A stretch of 64,000 nucleotides of DNA, taken from positions 5,695,001 to 5,759,000 of the forward strand of contig NZ_LT607750.1 of assembly GCF_900090235.1 (NCBI RefSeq), written 5' to 3'. The translations under genes were made by a program, and so were the position numbers. How positions within the stretch are numbered: position 1 is the stretch's first letter; each line of letters opens with the position of its first letter. This document shows, one piece after another, positions 35,245-43,588 of this stretch. The notes under the pieces are model-generated. The model worked only from the letters and a program-made list of their open reading frames with translations. It searched no databases and was not told the origin of the DNA. This DNA is from Micromonospora echinaurantiaca. GTDB lineage: Bacteria > Actinomycetota > Actinomycetes > Mycobacteriales > Micromonosporaceae.

Positions 35245-36630
35245 TCACCGCAGCTCCTGGCCGTCGCGGACCTGGTCGGTGCCGCGCACCACCACCCGAT
35301 CGCCAGGCTGCACGCCGCTGACGATCTGCACCAGGTCCTCGCCCTGCACCCCCAGCGTCACCGTGGCCCGGCCGGCCCGGCCGTCGCGGACCAGCCAGAC
35401 CGCGTCCCGGCCGTCGGCCGAGAAGACCGCCGAGGCCGGTACGGTCACCGCGTCGGCGGCCTCCCGGACCCGCAGCCGCACCACCGCGTTCATCCCGGGC
35501 CGGGGCACCGGCGCCGGCTCCCCCTCGCCGTAACTGCCGGCGTCGAGGCTGAGCCGCACCCGGTAGGAGACACCGCCCCGGGCGGAGGTGGTGGGCAGCA
35601 CGTCGACCGAGCGCACCCGCGCCGGGTAACTCGCCCCGGTCACCGCGTCCAGTTCGGCGGTGGCGACCAGACCGGGACGCACCAGCAGCACGTCGGTCTC
35701 GTCGACCTCGGCGAGCAGGCCGAGCGCACCCACGTCCACGATGGTCAGCACGGGTGTGCCGGCGGTGACGAGCCCGCCGACCGGCACCGCGTCGTCCACC
35801 CCGGCCGGCGGTCGGCCACCGGACGGCGCGAACGCGGACGGGTCCAGCCCGGCGGGCGCACCACCGGCCGCCCCGAGCAGGTCGTCCAGCCCGGCCGGCG
35901 AGCCACCGGCGGCGGTACCGCCCGGCTGCACCACGCCGGCGATCGGCGCGCGCAGGGTCAGCGCGTCGACCGTCGCCTTCGCCAGGTCGTACGCCTGCTG
36001 AGCCTGCAGCCGTTGGGCGGCGGACAGCGCGCCGACGGCCGAGTCGAGACCGGCGACCCCGCGCTGGACGGCCCGGACCGCCTGGTCGGCCGCGCGGGCG
36101 GCGATCCGGTACTGCTCCTGCGCGGCGGTGACCTGGGCGAGCAGCGCGTCGCGCACATGCGGGTCGCCGATCTTTCCGGCGGCGGTCCGGGCCGCTTGGA
36201 ACGCCTCGGCGGCGGCCCGGTCGGTGCCCCGCCGGGAACCGCCCAGCTCGGTGCCGCCGGTGCCCCGCCCGGCCCGCTTGGCGGCGGCGAGCGCCTCCCG
36301 GGCCTGGCGGAGCCGGGACCGGGCGGTGGGCGAGTCGATCACGGCCAGCACCTGTCCCTTGCGGACCCGGTGGCCGGGTTGGACGCGCAGGCTGGCGAGG
36401 GTGCCGTCGGCGGCGGCGGTGAGGGTCGCCGCGGCGCGGGCGGTGACGGTCGCCGGCGCGTCCACCACCTCGGCCACCGCGGCGCGTTCCGCGGCGGCCA
36501 GGGCGACGTCGGGTTGCTCCTCGCCGCAGGACGCCCCGGCGGTCGCGGTGAGGACGGTGACGGCGAGGAGGGCGGTGAGCAGGCGGGGCCGCGTCGCTGC
36601 GCGCAGCCGCGGCGAGTGGGTGCGGCGCAC
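35245..36630 (-). CDS. Efflux adaptor (membrane fusion) lipoprotein, HlyD/RND-MFP family
   Basis: Periplasmic-adaptor-like protein of 461 residues. A lipoprotein-type signal ends at LTATAGASC. A biotinyl-lipoyl half domain (DGTLASLRVQPGHRVRKGQVLAVIDSPTARSRL) precedes a long coiled-coil hairpin (about residues 95-230), then the second lipoyl half (ALTLRAPIAGVVQPGG), a beta-barrel (GLLAEVDETDVLLVRPGLVA) and a membrane-proximal domain. A Gly/Pro/Ala-rich insert interrupts the lipoyl part. In Gram-positives these proteins assist MacB-type exporters; the ATPase and permease follow directly. GTG start. Confidence 0.9.
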   Translation of the reverse strand: MRRTHSPRLRAATRPRLLTALLAVTVLTATAGASCGEEQPDVALAAAERAAVAEVVDAPATVTARAAATLTAAADGTLASLRVQPGHRVRKGQVLAVIDSPTARSRLRQAREALAAAKRAGRGTGGTELGGSRRGTDRAAAEAFQAARTAAGKIGDPHVRDALLAQVTAAQEQYRIAARAADQAVRAVQRGVAGLDSAVGALSAAQRLQAQQAYDLAKATVDALTLRAPIAGVVQPGGTAAGGSPAGLDDLLGAAGGAPAGLDPSAFAPSGGRPPAGVDDAVPVGGLVTAGTPVLTIVDVGALGLLAEVDETDVLLVRPGLVATAELDAVTGASYPARVRSVDVLPTTSARGGVSYRVRLSLDAGSYGEGEPAPVPRPGMNAVVRLRVREAADAVTVPASAVFSADGRDAVWLVRDGRAGRATVTLGVQGEDLVQIVSGVQPGDRVVVRGTDQVRDGQELR

Positions 36631-36824
36631 CCCGTCGATCCTACGAACGCGTTGCCACCAGTACCATCACGCGAAACCGCCGTCATCGGCCGCCGATCCG
36701 CCCGCCACCGGGTCGGCCCGCGGCGGCCCCGGCGGCTCTGGCGCGGCGGCCCTGGCGGATCAGCCGCGGCGGCCCGGCAGGACAACTCCGGCGCCGGCGG
36801 ATCATTCGCGGCGGCTCGGGGAGG

Positions 36825-38129
36825 TCAGCTGGACAGGCCGCGGACGTACGCCACGCAGGCGTCGTGCAGGGCCGGCCAGGGCTCGCCGAACACCTCCTCG
36901 GCCGCCTCGGCTACCGCCCGGCGCTCGTGCACCACCGCCCGGAAGAAGTCCAGCAGCCGCTCCTGCCCGAACCGGTCGACCAGATGCCGGACCGCCAGGT
37001 AGGAGATGCCGTAGCTGCCGGCGACCCGGTCGGCCGGGGCGTCGTCGGCCGGGCTGAGGTCGTCGAGCCGGCCGGTCCAGCCGCCGGCGGCCAGCCGGCG
37101 CACCTCGTCCAGCCCCTCGTACCGGTCGACCGGCTGGCCGTCCACGCCGGCGAACTCGGCCAGCCCCTCCACCAGCCACCAGGTCGAGGTGCCCGGGTAG
37201 CCGCGTTCGGGCAGCGACGCGGCGTGCGTCAGCTCGTGCCGGAGCAGGTCGTCCAGCCCGGCGGGGCTGAGCCCCTCGGCGTTCAGCACCACCTCGTGGT
37301 GACCGCCGCCGACGGTGACCGCGTACCCGCCGGTCCACTTCGGCCGGCCGCCGCCGTACCAGCGCTGCCACTCGGCACGGCCGGCATGGAAGACCCGGTA
37401 CCGGTCGGGCGGCGCGCCGTCCACCGCGTACGAGTCGGCGACCCGCGCCGCCGCCTCGGCCTGGCTGAGCAGCCGGGGCAGCTGGCCGCGCAGCGCGGGG
37501 GTGGTCGCCACCAGGGTCCGCGCGCCGACGGCCACCACCAGCTCGCTGGTCTCCCAGGGCCGGGTACCGGTCGCCGCCGACCGGGACTCCTCCATCGCCA
37601 CCAGGCGCGGCTGCGCTCCGCTGTCCTTCCAGCGGGTGCCGATGAGCACCGGGCTGGGCCGGCAGTCCGGCGTCACGAAGCAGTACCGGAACTCCACCAG
37701 CAGGCGCCACTCCCCCGGCCGGCCGGGCACCGTCTCGGGCGCGCCGTTCGGGCTGGCCTGCCAGACCGTCACCCGGAGGGCACGGAGCGCGGCGAAGCGG
37801 CGGCGCAGGTCGGGATGCGCGGCCGGCTCGGCCACCGCCAGGAAGCCGGCCCGGTCCCCGGCCAGCAGCGCGGTGGCCTGCCGGTCGAGCTGCGCGGTCA
37901 TCCGCTCGGCGAGCTGGCGGGCGGCGAGCGTGGCCGGGTCGGCGGCGGGGGTGCCGAGGCGGTCCAGCACGGCCCGGGAACGGGCGTCCCGGACCGCTCC
38001 GACCAGCAGCGCCGCGGGCAGACCGCAGGTCAGCAGCAGCAGGAACACGGTGAGCGCGGCCCACAACTGCCGGCGCCGGCGGGTGGGCGGCTCGTCCAGC
38101 CGGTCGATGTCCGGCGCCCCGTCAGTCAC
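36825..38129 (-). CDS. Membrane-anchored gluzincin-like metalloprotease
   Basis: Protein of 434 residues with a basic cytoplasmic N-terminus, one membrane span at about 22-45 (LWAALTVFLLLLTCGLPAALLVGA) and a large outside domain. The zinc motif HELTH is at 298-302 (LLRHELTHAAS) and WWLVEGLAEFAG, with Glu321/Glu325, provides the third ligand, as in peptidase MA-like gluzincins. An NTF2-like region probably lies before it (residues 75-210). Substrate unknown. ATG at 38129; upstream YrdB-like gene is 110 bp away. Confidence 0.85.
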   Translation of the reverse strand: MTDGAPDIDRLDEPPTRRRRQLWAALTVFLLLLTCGLPAALLVGAVRDARSRAVLDRLGTPAADPATLAARQLAERMTAQLDRQATALLAGDRAGFLAVAEPAAHPDLRRRFAALRALRVTVWQASPNGAPETVPGRPGEWRLLVEFRYCFVTPDCRPSPVLIGTRWKDSGAQPRLVAMEESRSAATGTRPWETSELVVAVGARTLVATTPALRGQLPRLLSQAEAAARVADSYAVDGAPPDRYRVFHAGRAEWQRWYGGGRPKWTGGYAVTVGGGHHEVVLNAEGLSPAGLDDLLRHELTHAASLPERGYPGTSTWWLVEGLAEFAGVDGQPVDRYEGLDEVRRLAAGGWTGRLDDLSPADDAPADRVAGSYGISYLAVRHLVDRFGQERLLDFFRAVVHERRAVAEAAEEVFGEPWPALHDACVAYVRGLSS

Positions 38130-38239
38130 CCGCCGAAGGGTACGACCCTCCGGTCGCTCCGGCGAGGGCGGCCCGGCAGGTCACCGACCGGCGGTCGAAC
38201 GCCGCCAACCGGTTCCGGCCGCTCCGACGGCGGCCCCGG

Positions 38240-38575
38240 TCAGGCCGGGCGGCCGGCCCGTCGCAGCAGGGTGACGGTGACCGCCCAGGCCACGACCAGC
38301 GCGACACCGGCCACCGGCCGGCCGAGCACGGCGAGCAGCACGCCACCGACGACGAACCAGGCCGCCTGGAACGCGTGCTTGGCGGCCGGCCGCAGCGGCA
38401 CCGTGGCCTTGGGCGAGCCGAGGACGCCCCACAGCGCGGCGAGCAGCAGCGGCACGCCGACGGCGGCGGCCAGCCGGACCGGGAGGGCGGCGTCCAGCGT
38501 CCAGCCCCACCAGCCGCCCACCACCAGCACGGCCAGCTCCAACACGAAGAGCAGCAGCAGACCCAGCGCGTACAT
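38240..38575 (-). CDS. YrdB-family (DUF2568) membrane protein
   Basis: Small integral membrane protein of 111 residues with four hydrophobic segments (ALGLLLLFVLELAVLVVGGWW, LAAAVGVPLLLAALWGVL, AFQAAWFVVGGVLLAVLG, VAGVALVVAWAVTVTLL) and the family motif WGVLGSPKA. Function unknown. The start ATG shares one base with the tetR stop (TGATG), so it is in the tetR operon. Confidence 0.88.
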   Translation of the reverse strand: MYALGLLLLFVLELAVLVVGGWWGWTLDAALPVRLAAAVGVPLLLAALWGVLGSPKATVPLRPAAKHAFQAAWFVVGGVLLAVLGRPVAGVALVVAWAVTVTLLRRAGRPA

Positions 38576-39150
38576 CAGGACTCCGCGCGGGGCCAGGACT
38601 GGAACGCGGCGTCCAGGGCGGTGATCAGGTGGTCGAACGAGCGGTCGACCGCGCGGGGCAGGCCGAACCCGCCGGCGGCCTCCAACGAGACGAACCCGTG
38701 CAGGGTGCTACGCAGCATCCGGGTGGCGTCGGTGGCCGCGTCGCCGTCGAGCCCGTAGCCCCGCAGGATCGCGAAGATGGCGCCGACGGCACGCTCGCCG
38801 GCGGCGACGTGCTCCGGATCGGTGGGATCGGGCACCCGCTGGGTGGCCGGGTAGCGGCCGGGGTGCCGGCGGGCGTACGCCCGGTAGGCGTGCGCCGCGG
38901 CCCGCAGCGCGTCCCCGCCGGCCCGGCCGACGGCGGCCGTGGTCAGCTCGTCCGCCAGCTCGGCGGTGGCCAGCGCGGAGAGCTTCTGGGCCAGCGCGTC
39001 CGCACCCCGGACGTGCTTGTAGAGGCTGGGCAGCGCGACGCCGAGCCGGCCGGCCAGCGCGGCGAGGGTGAGCTGGTCGGCACCGACCTCGTCGGCGAGC
39101 CGGGCCGCCTCGCGCACCACGGCCTGCTGGTTGAGCCCGACCCTAGGCAC
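38575..39150 (-). CDS. TetR/AcrR-family transcriptional regulator
   Basis: Repressor of 191 residues. N-terminal HTH: LNQQAVVREAARLADEVG then LTLAALAGRLGVALPSLYKHVRG; the C-terminal part matches the TetR_C_33/WHG type (ATRMLRSTLHGFVSLEAAGGFGLP). ATG at 39150 overlaps the end of the hydrolase gene by 8 bp. It probably binds the palindrome at 39950-39964 and regulates its own operon (inference). Confidence 0.93.
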   Translation of the reverse strand: MPRVGLNQQAVVREAARLADEVGADQLTLAALAGRLGVALPSLYKHVRGADALAQKLSALATAELADELTTAAVGRAGGDALRAAAHAYRAYARRHPGRYPATQRVPDPTDPEHVAAGERAVGAIFAILRGYGLDGDAATDATRMLRSTLHGFVSLEAAGGFGLPRAVDRSFDHLITALDAAFQSWPRAES

Positions 39151-39940
39151 CGGTTACCGCCAGGAACTCGGTGAGCTGGGCGGCCGTCCGCGCCGGCTGG
39201 TCGGCGTGCGGGTAGTGGCCGGAGTCGTCGATCATCCGCGCCTCGGCGGTGGCGAAGAGCCGGCGGGCCGCCCGGGCCGCCGCGCCGGGGTCGGGGAAGT
39301 CCGGGTCCTTCGTGCCCATCAGCACCAGCACCGGCTGCCGGACCTCCCGGGCGCGGGCCGTCCAGTGCGGCTCGACCGGCGCGGCCACCCCCCGGGTCGC
39401 GGCCATCCGGCCGGGCTCGCGCAGCTTGGCGACCATCGCCCTGCGGTACGCCGCGTCGTCGGCCGGCCGGTCGCACGGGAAGAGCGTGCGGTGGAACAGC
39501 CCGAACAGCCGGGGGCTGCGCAGCACGGCGGCCAGCGCGACCCGCAGGAACGGGTTGAGCTTCGGCTGCTCGACGAAGGGACTGACCTGGACGATGCCGT
39601 TGACCAGCTCGGGGGCGTCGGCGGCGGCGAAGACCACCGCCGCCGCGCTGGACGAGCTGCCGACCAGGGTGGCCGGCCCGCCGTCGAGGTCGCGGACCAC
39701 GGCCAGCAGGTCGGCGGCGACCTCCGCCGGGGCGTACGACGGCCAGCCGGCGCTGGAGTCGCCGTGCCCCCGGACGTCCACCGACGCCACCCGGTGCCCC
39801 GCCGCCACGAGGAGCGGGACCAGGTGCCGGAAGGAGCCCCGGTTCTCGCCCATGCCGTGCGAGAGCACCACCAGCGGCCCCTGGCCGCGCACGTCGTAGG
39901 CGATCCGTCCGCCGTCCCGCGCCACGTAGCTAACGTTCAT
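39143..39940 (-). CDS. Alpha/beta hydrolase
   Basis: Hydrolase of 265 residues with the oxyanion strand VVLSHGMGENRGSF, DVRGHGDSS, nucleophile elbow LVGSSSSAAA (Ser), acid in LMGTKDPDFP and catalytic His in SGHYPHADQP. Substrate unknown. First gene of a set with tetR and the YrdB-like gene. The ATG at 39940 is 7 bp from a -10 hexamer, so the mRNA is probably leaderless; there is no Shine-Dalgarno. Confidence 0.92.
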   Translation of the reverse strand: MNVSYVARDGGRIAYDVRGQGPLVVLSHGMGENRGSFRHLVPLLVAAGHRVASVDVRGHGDSSAGWPSYAPAEVAADLLAVVRDLDGGPATLVGSSSSAAAVVFAAADAPELVNGIVQVSPFVEQPKLNPFLRVALAAVLRSPRLFGLFHRTLFPCDRPADDAAYRRAMVAKLREPGRMAATRGVAAPVEPHWTARAREVRQPVLVLMGTKDPDFPDPGAAARAARRLFATAEARMIDDSGHYPHADQPARTAAQLTEFLAVTGA

Positions 39941-39976
39941 ACCCTAAAAGCTAACCTCATTAGCCATCACCGTCAA
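39941..39976 (-). promoter_or_regulatory. Promoter with overlapping TetR-type operator; leaderless start
   Basis: On the minus strand TTGACG (39976-39971) and TAGCTT (39953-39948) are 17 bp apart, and the ATG follows 7 bp after the -10 box, which puts the transcript start at or next to the start codon. GCTAACCTCATTAGC (39950-39964), an inverted repeat with 5-bp arms, covers the -10 and spacer, and GCTAAC recurs at the start codon. This is an ideal site for repression by the TetR protein of the same operon. Confidence 0.6.
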
Positions 39977-40017
39977 GGCTTGACCTCGACCCGACTTCAG
40001 GTCGCAGGATTCCTGCC

Positions 40018-40425
40018 ATGTCGATCACCAACACGGTTCCCCACCTGCGCATCGCCCGCCCGAGCCGCGACCTGGCCGCCGCCGAGCGCTTCTGGGTCGG
40101 TGGGCTCGGCCTCGACGTGCTCTGGCGCTCCACCGCCACCGGGCCGGGCACGCACGACCTGCTGATGGTCGGCTGGCCAGCCGCGCACTGGCACCTGGAA
40201 CTCGTCGGCGGCGCCACGCTCGCCGCCGAACCGACCCCGACCGACGAGGGCCTGCTCGTGCTCTACCTGGACGGGCCAGTTGACGACGACCTGGTCCGGA
40301 AACTGGAACGGGCCGGCGGGACGAGGGTCTCCGCCGGCCCGTACTGGGACCGCTGGGGGGTGACGGTGGCCGATCCGGACGGCTACCGCCTGGTGCTCAG
40401 CACCCGGGGCTGGTCGAACGGGTGA
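40018..40425 (+). CDS. VOC-family (glyoxalase/bleomycin resistance-like) protein
   Basis: Single vicinal-oxygen-chelate domain protein, 135 residues: VPHLRIARPSRDLAAAERFWVGGLGLDVLW opens the first beta-alpha-beta-beta-beta unit, WHLELVGG closes it, and WGVTVADPDGYRLVLS is the second. A metal set of H9, E60 and the DPDGY region is plausible. Substrate unknown. Divergent from the hydrolase operon, and its stop is 1 bp from the convergent proline dehydrogenase stop. Confidence 0.92.
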   Translation: MSITNTVPHLRIARPSRDLAAAERFWVGGLGLDVLWRSTATGPGTHDLLMVGWPAAHWHLELVGGATLAAEPTPTDEGLLVLYLDGPVDDDLVRKLERAGGTRVSAGPYWDRWGVTVADPDGYRLVLSTRGWSNG

Positions 40426-40426
40426 C

Positions 40427-41347
40427 TCACTTCTTGGAGATCAGGGCCCGGCCGAAGAACATCAGGTTGGCCGGGCGCTCGGCGAGCCGGCGCATCAGGT
40501 AGCCGTACCAGTCCTCGCCGTAGGGCAGGTACGTCCGCACCGTGTAGCCCTCGCCGACCAGCCGGGCCTGCTCCTCCGGCCGGATGCCGTACAGCATCTG
40601 GAACTCGAACTGCTCCGGCCCGCGGTCGAACCAGCGGGCCCGGTCCTCGCCGATCGCGATCAGCCGGGGGTCGTGGGTGGCCAGCATCGGGTAGCCCTCG
40701 CCGGACATCAGGATGTTCAGGCACCGGACGTAGGACTTGTCCACCTCGCGGGCGGACTGGTAGGCCACCGACTCCGGCTCCTTGTAGGCGCCCTTGCACA
40801 GCCGCACCCGGGAACCGGCCGTGGCCAGCTCGCGGCAGTCCGACTCGGTCCGCCGCAGGTACGCCTGCAGCACCGCGCCGGTCGACGGGAAGTCCTTGCG
40901 CAGCTTGGCCAGGATGTCCAGGGTCGAGTCGGTGGTGGTGTGGTCCTCCATGTCCAGGGTGACCGTGGTGCCCACCTCGTCGGCCGCCAGGCAGATCGAC
41001 CGCGCGTTGTCGTACGCCAACTGCTCGTCGAACGCCTGCCCGAGCGCGGAGAGCTTGACGCTCACCTCGGCGGCCGGGGTGAGCCCCGCCTCGGCGAGCA
41101 TCCGCAGCAGCCGCAGGTACTCGTCCCGGGTGGCGTTGGCCTGCTCGGGGGTGACGGTGTCCTCACCGAGGTTGTCGAGGGTGACCGCGAGACCGTTGTC
41201 GACGAGCCCGCGGGTCGCGCGCAACGCGTCGTCGGTCTTGGCGCCGGCGACGAACCGGCGGACGACGTCCCGGGTGAACGGGGCCGTCGCGACGAGCCGC
41301 TCGACCTGGGATGACCGGGAGGCGGCGAGGATGACGGAACGGAGCAT
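40427..41347 (-). CDS. Proline dehydrogenase (monofunctional)
   Basis: FAD-dependent enzyme of 306 residues oxidising L-proline to pyrroline-5-carboxylate, the monofunctional PRODH form of Gram-positives. TIM-barrel motifs: LAVTLDNLGEDTVT, EVSVKLSALGQAFD, VTLDMEDHTTTDSTL, AVLQAYLRRTESDC, VRLCKGAYKEPESVA, MLATHDPRLI, FEFQMLYGIRPE and YLPYGEDWYGYLMRRLAERPANL (the substrate-binding YxxRRxAE). The P5C dehydrogenase gene is not adjacent. ATG at 41347. Confidence 0.96.
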   Translation of the reverse strand: MLRSVILAASRSSQVERLVATAPFTRDVVRRFVAGAKTDDALRATRGLVDNGLAVTLDNLGEDTVTPEQANATRDEYLRLLRMLAEAGLTPAAEVSVKLSALGQAFDEQLAYDNARSICLAADEVGTTVTLDMEDHTTTDSTLDILAKLRKDFPSTGAVLQAYLRRTESDCRELATAGSRVRLCKGAYKEPESVAYQSAREVDKSYVRCLNILMSGEGYPMLATHDPRLIAIGEDRARWFDRGPEQFEFQMLYGIRPEEQARLVGEGYTVRTYLPYGEDWYGYLMRRLAERPANLMFFGRALISKK

Positions 41348-41522
41348 GCGCTGAGCGTAACGCCCCTGCGCGGCCGTCCGCCGGGCGGCGGCGGGGTGCG
41401 CGACCAGCCGGCCGGCACCGCCGCCGCCGTGCCGCCCCGGGCCGCTCCGACCGGGCCGGCCGGGTCGCTTCGACCACCCACCCGGGGCGGCGCGACTGGC
41501 GGAGATCGGCTACAACGATGCC

Positions 41523-41792
41523 GTGGAACAACGCCCCCACCGCCGGCTCCGGTCGGCCTCCGTGCAGCTCGGCGCGCTGACCGCGCTCGCCCTCGCCCTC
41601 TCCGGCTGCAACCTGACCTCCGACGACGATGACGACGACTGCGCCCTCGGGCCGGCCGGCGGTGGCGACACCGTCGCGCTGGCGCTGCAGGCACCGGCGG
41701 CCACCACCGGGCGTACCGCCCCCGAGCCGGCCGCCGCGGCCGTGCCGGAACGCGGCGGGTTCGGCACCCACCTCGCCGCCTGCGGCGGCTGA
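41523..41792 (+). CDS. Small Asp-rich lipoprotein
   Basis: Predicted lipoprotein of 89 residues: GTG start, signal GALTALALALSGC with the lipid-attachment Cys, then NLTSDDDDDDC, a run of six aspartates followed by a second Cys, and a low-complexity Ala/Pro tail. It ends 1 bp before the GTG of the ATP-grasp gene, so they form an operon. The pair recalls E. coli YgiB (lipoprotein) and YgiC (ATP-grasp), though sequence similarity to YgiB is not evident. The acidic run may bind a cation. Confidence 0.7.
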   Translation: MEQRPHRRLRSASVQLGALTALALALSGCNLTSDDDDDDCALGPAGGGDTVALALQAPAATTGRTAPEPAAAAVPERGGFGTHLAACGG

Positions 41793-41793
41793 G

Positions 41794-42960
41794 GTGCGCC
41801 GCGAGTCGGTCACTCCACGGCCCGGCTGGGACACCACCATCCGGGAGCAGGGCCTGGTGTACGTCGACACCGAACTGCCCGACGGCGGGGTGATGTCGTA
41901 CTGGGACGAGACCGCGGCGTACGCCTTCGAGCTGGACGAGGTGCTCCGGCTGGAGGAGGCGACCGAGGAGCTGCACCGGATGTCGGTGGCCGCCGCCGAG
42001 CACGTGGTCGCCCGACAGCGCTACGCCGAGTACGGCATCCCGGCCTGGGCGGCCGAGGCGGTGGCCCGGTCGCTGCGGGAGCGGCCGCCGACCCTCTACG
42101 GGCGCTTCGACCTCTGGTACGACGGCAGCTGGCCGCCGAAGCTGCTGGAGTACAACGCGGACACCCCCACCGCGCTGGTCGAGGCAGCGATCATCCAGTG
42201 GTACTGGCTGGAGCACACCCGGCCCGAGCTGGACCAGTGGAACAGCCTGCACGAGCGACTGGTCGGCGCCTGGGCGAAGATCGGGGCCGGCCTGCACGAC
42301 CGGCGGGTGCACGTGGTCTGGTCGAACGAGGAGGAGACCGGCGAGGACCACATGACCGCCGGCTACCTGGCCGAGACCGCCCGCCAGGCCGGGCTGGACG
42401 TCGAGCTGCTGCCGATCCAGGAGATCGGCTGGGACGGCCGGCGCTTCGTCGACGCCGCCGACCGGCCGGTGACCACCTGCTTCAAGCTCTACCCGTGGGA
42501 GTGGATGCTGGCCGAGCCGTACGGGCCGCTCGCGCTCGACCCGGGCAGCCCGACCACCTGGATCGAGCCGGCCTGGAAGCTGCTGCTGTCGAACAAGGCG
42601 CTGCTGGCCGTGCTCTGGGAGCTCTATCCGGGGCACGAGCTGCTGCTGCCGGCGTATCTCGACGGGCCGCGCGGGATGTCCGATTACGTGGCGAAGCCGC
42701 TGCTCGGCCGGGAGGGCGGCTCGGTGCGGATCGTCACCGCCGGCACCGAGTTCACCAATCCCGGGATCTACGGCGACGAGGGCTGGTGCTACCAGGAGTT
42801 CCGGGCGCTGCCCGAGTTCGCCGGCAACCGGATGGTGCTGGGCAGCTGGATCGTCGACGGCGAGTCGGCCGGGGTCGGGGTCCGGGAGAGCGTGAGTCTG
42901 ATCACCGACGGTTACGCCCGGTTCCTGCCGCACTACATCGACGCACCGCGTGGCAGCTGA
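41794..42960 (+). CDS. Glutathionylspermidine synthase-family ATP-grasp protein (YgiC-like)
   Basis: ATP-grasp amide ligase homologue of 388 residues. Family marks: SYWDETAAYAFELDEVLRLEEAT, LYGRFDLWYDGSWPPKLLEYNADTPTALVEAAI (substrate and Mg region), WIEPAWKLLLSNKALLAVLWELYPGHELLLPAYLD, YVAKPLLGREGGSV (ATP lysine and glycine loop), and WCYQEFRALPEFAG. It lacks the amidase domain of E. coli Gsp and is of the YgiC/YjfC type, whose true substrate is unknown. An actinomycete making mycothiol should lack glutathione, so glutathionylspermidine is an unlikely product. GTG at 41794. Confidence 0.9.
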   Translation: MRRESVTPRPGWDTTIREQGLVYVDTELPDGGVMSYWDETAAYAFELDEVLRLEEATEELHRMSVAAAEHVVARQRYAEYGIPAWAAEAVARSLRERPPTLYGRFDLWYDGSWPPKLLEYNADTPTALVEAAIIQWYWLEHTRPELDQWNSLHERLVGAWAKIGAGLHDRRVHVVWSNEEETGEDHMTAGYLAETARQAGLDVELLPIQEIGWDGRRFVDAADRPVTTCFKLYPWEWMLAEPYGPLALDPGSPTTWIEPAWKLLLSNKALLAVLWELYPGHELLLPAYLDGPRGMSDYVAKPLLGREGGSVRIVTAGTEFTNPGIYGDEGWCYQEFRALPEFAGNRMVLGSWIVDGESAGVGVRESVSLITDGYARFLPHYIDAPRGS

Positions 42961-42979
42961 GTCGTCTACCGTTGGGGGC

Positions 42980-43564
42980 GTGAACTTCGACGCGTACGCC
43001 CGGACCGGCGTTGATCTCGTCAACGCCCGCCTGGACGACCTCGACAACCTGCGGGCCCTCTTCCCCGACGACAACGCGTGGATGCGCGACGAGGTGGCGG
43101 AGCGGGACCTGGCGATCTTCCGGCGGGCGCAGAAGCGGCTGCGCGACGTCTTCGAGTACGGCACCTCCGGGCGGGACGGCGAGGCGGTGGCCGAGCTCAA
43201 CTCGCTGCTGGAGGCGTTCCCGGTGCAGCCGCGCATCTCGGGGCACGACTCCAGCGACTGGCACATGCACGTGACCAGCCGCGGCTCCTCGGTGAGCGCC
43301 GAATACCTCGCCGGCGCGGTGTGGGGGCTGTCGGTCTGGCTCTGCGAGTACGGCAGCGCCCGGTTCGGCGTCTGCGCGGACGAGCGCTGCGGCAACGTCT
43401 ACCTGGACACCTCGTCCAACTGCTGCCGGCGGTTCTGCTCGGAGCGCTGCGCCACCCGCTCGCACGTCGCCGCGCACCGCGCCCGCAAGCGCGCCGCGGT
43501 CGGCGAGCAGGCGACGGTGGCCGCCCAGCCGGCCCCGGCCGAGTCGCTGACCCCGGTCAGCTGA
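42980..43564 (+). CDS. CGNR zinc-finger (ABATE-domain) regulator
   Basis: Protein of 194 residues. The N-terminal ABATE-like domain begins MNFDAYARTGVDLVNARLDDLDNLRAL; the C-terminal CGNR zinc finger reads FGVCADERCGNVYLDTSSNCCRRFCSERCATRSHVAAHRARKR, with four metal cysteines. These are DNA-binding regulators of unknown ligand. GTG at 42980 starts at the normal family N-terminus after GGGGG; GTG at 42950 overlapping the ATP-grasp gene is an alternative. Confidence 0.9.
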   Translation: MNFDAYARTGVDLVNARLDDLDNLRALFPDDNAWMRDEVAERDLAIFRRAQKRLRDVFEYGTSGRDGEAVAELNSLLEAFPVQPRISGHDSSDWHMHVTSRGSSVSAEYLAGAVWGLSVWLCEYGSARFGVCADERCGNVYLDTSSNCCRRFCSERCATRSHVAAHRARKRAAVGEQATVAAQPAPAESLTPVS

Positions 43565-43588
43565 GCCGCCCCGCCCGGCGGGCGCCGG

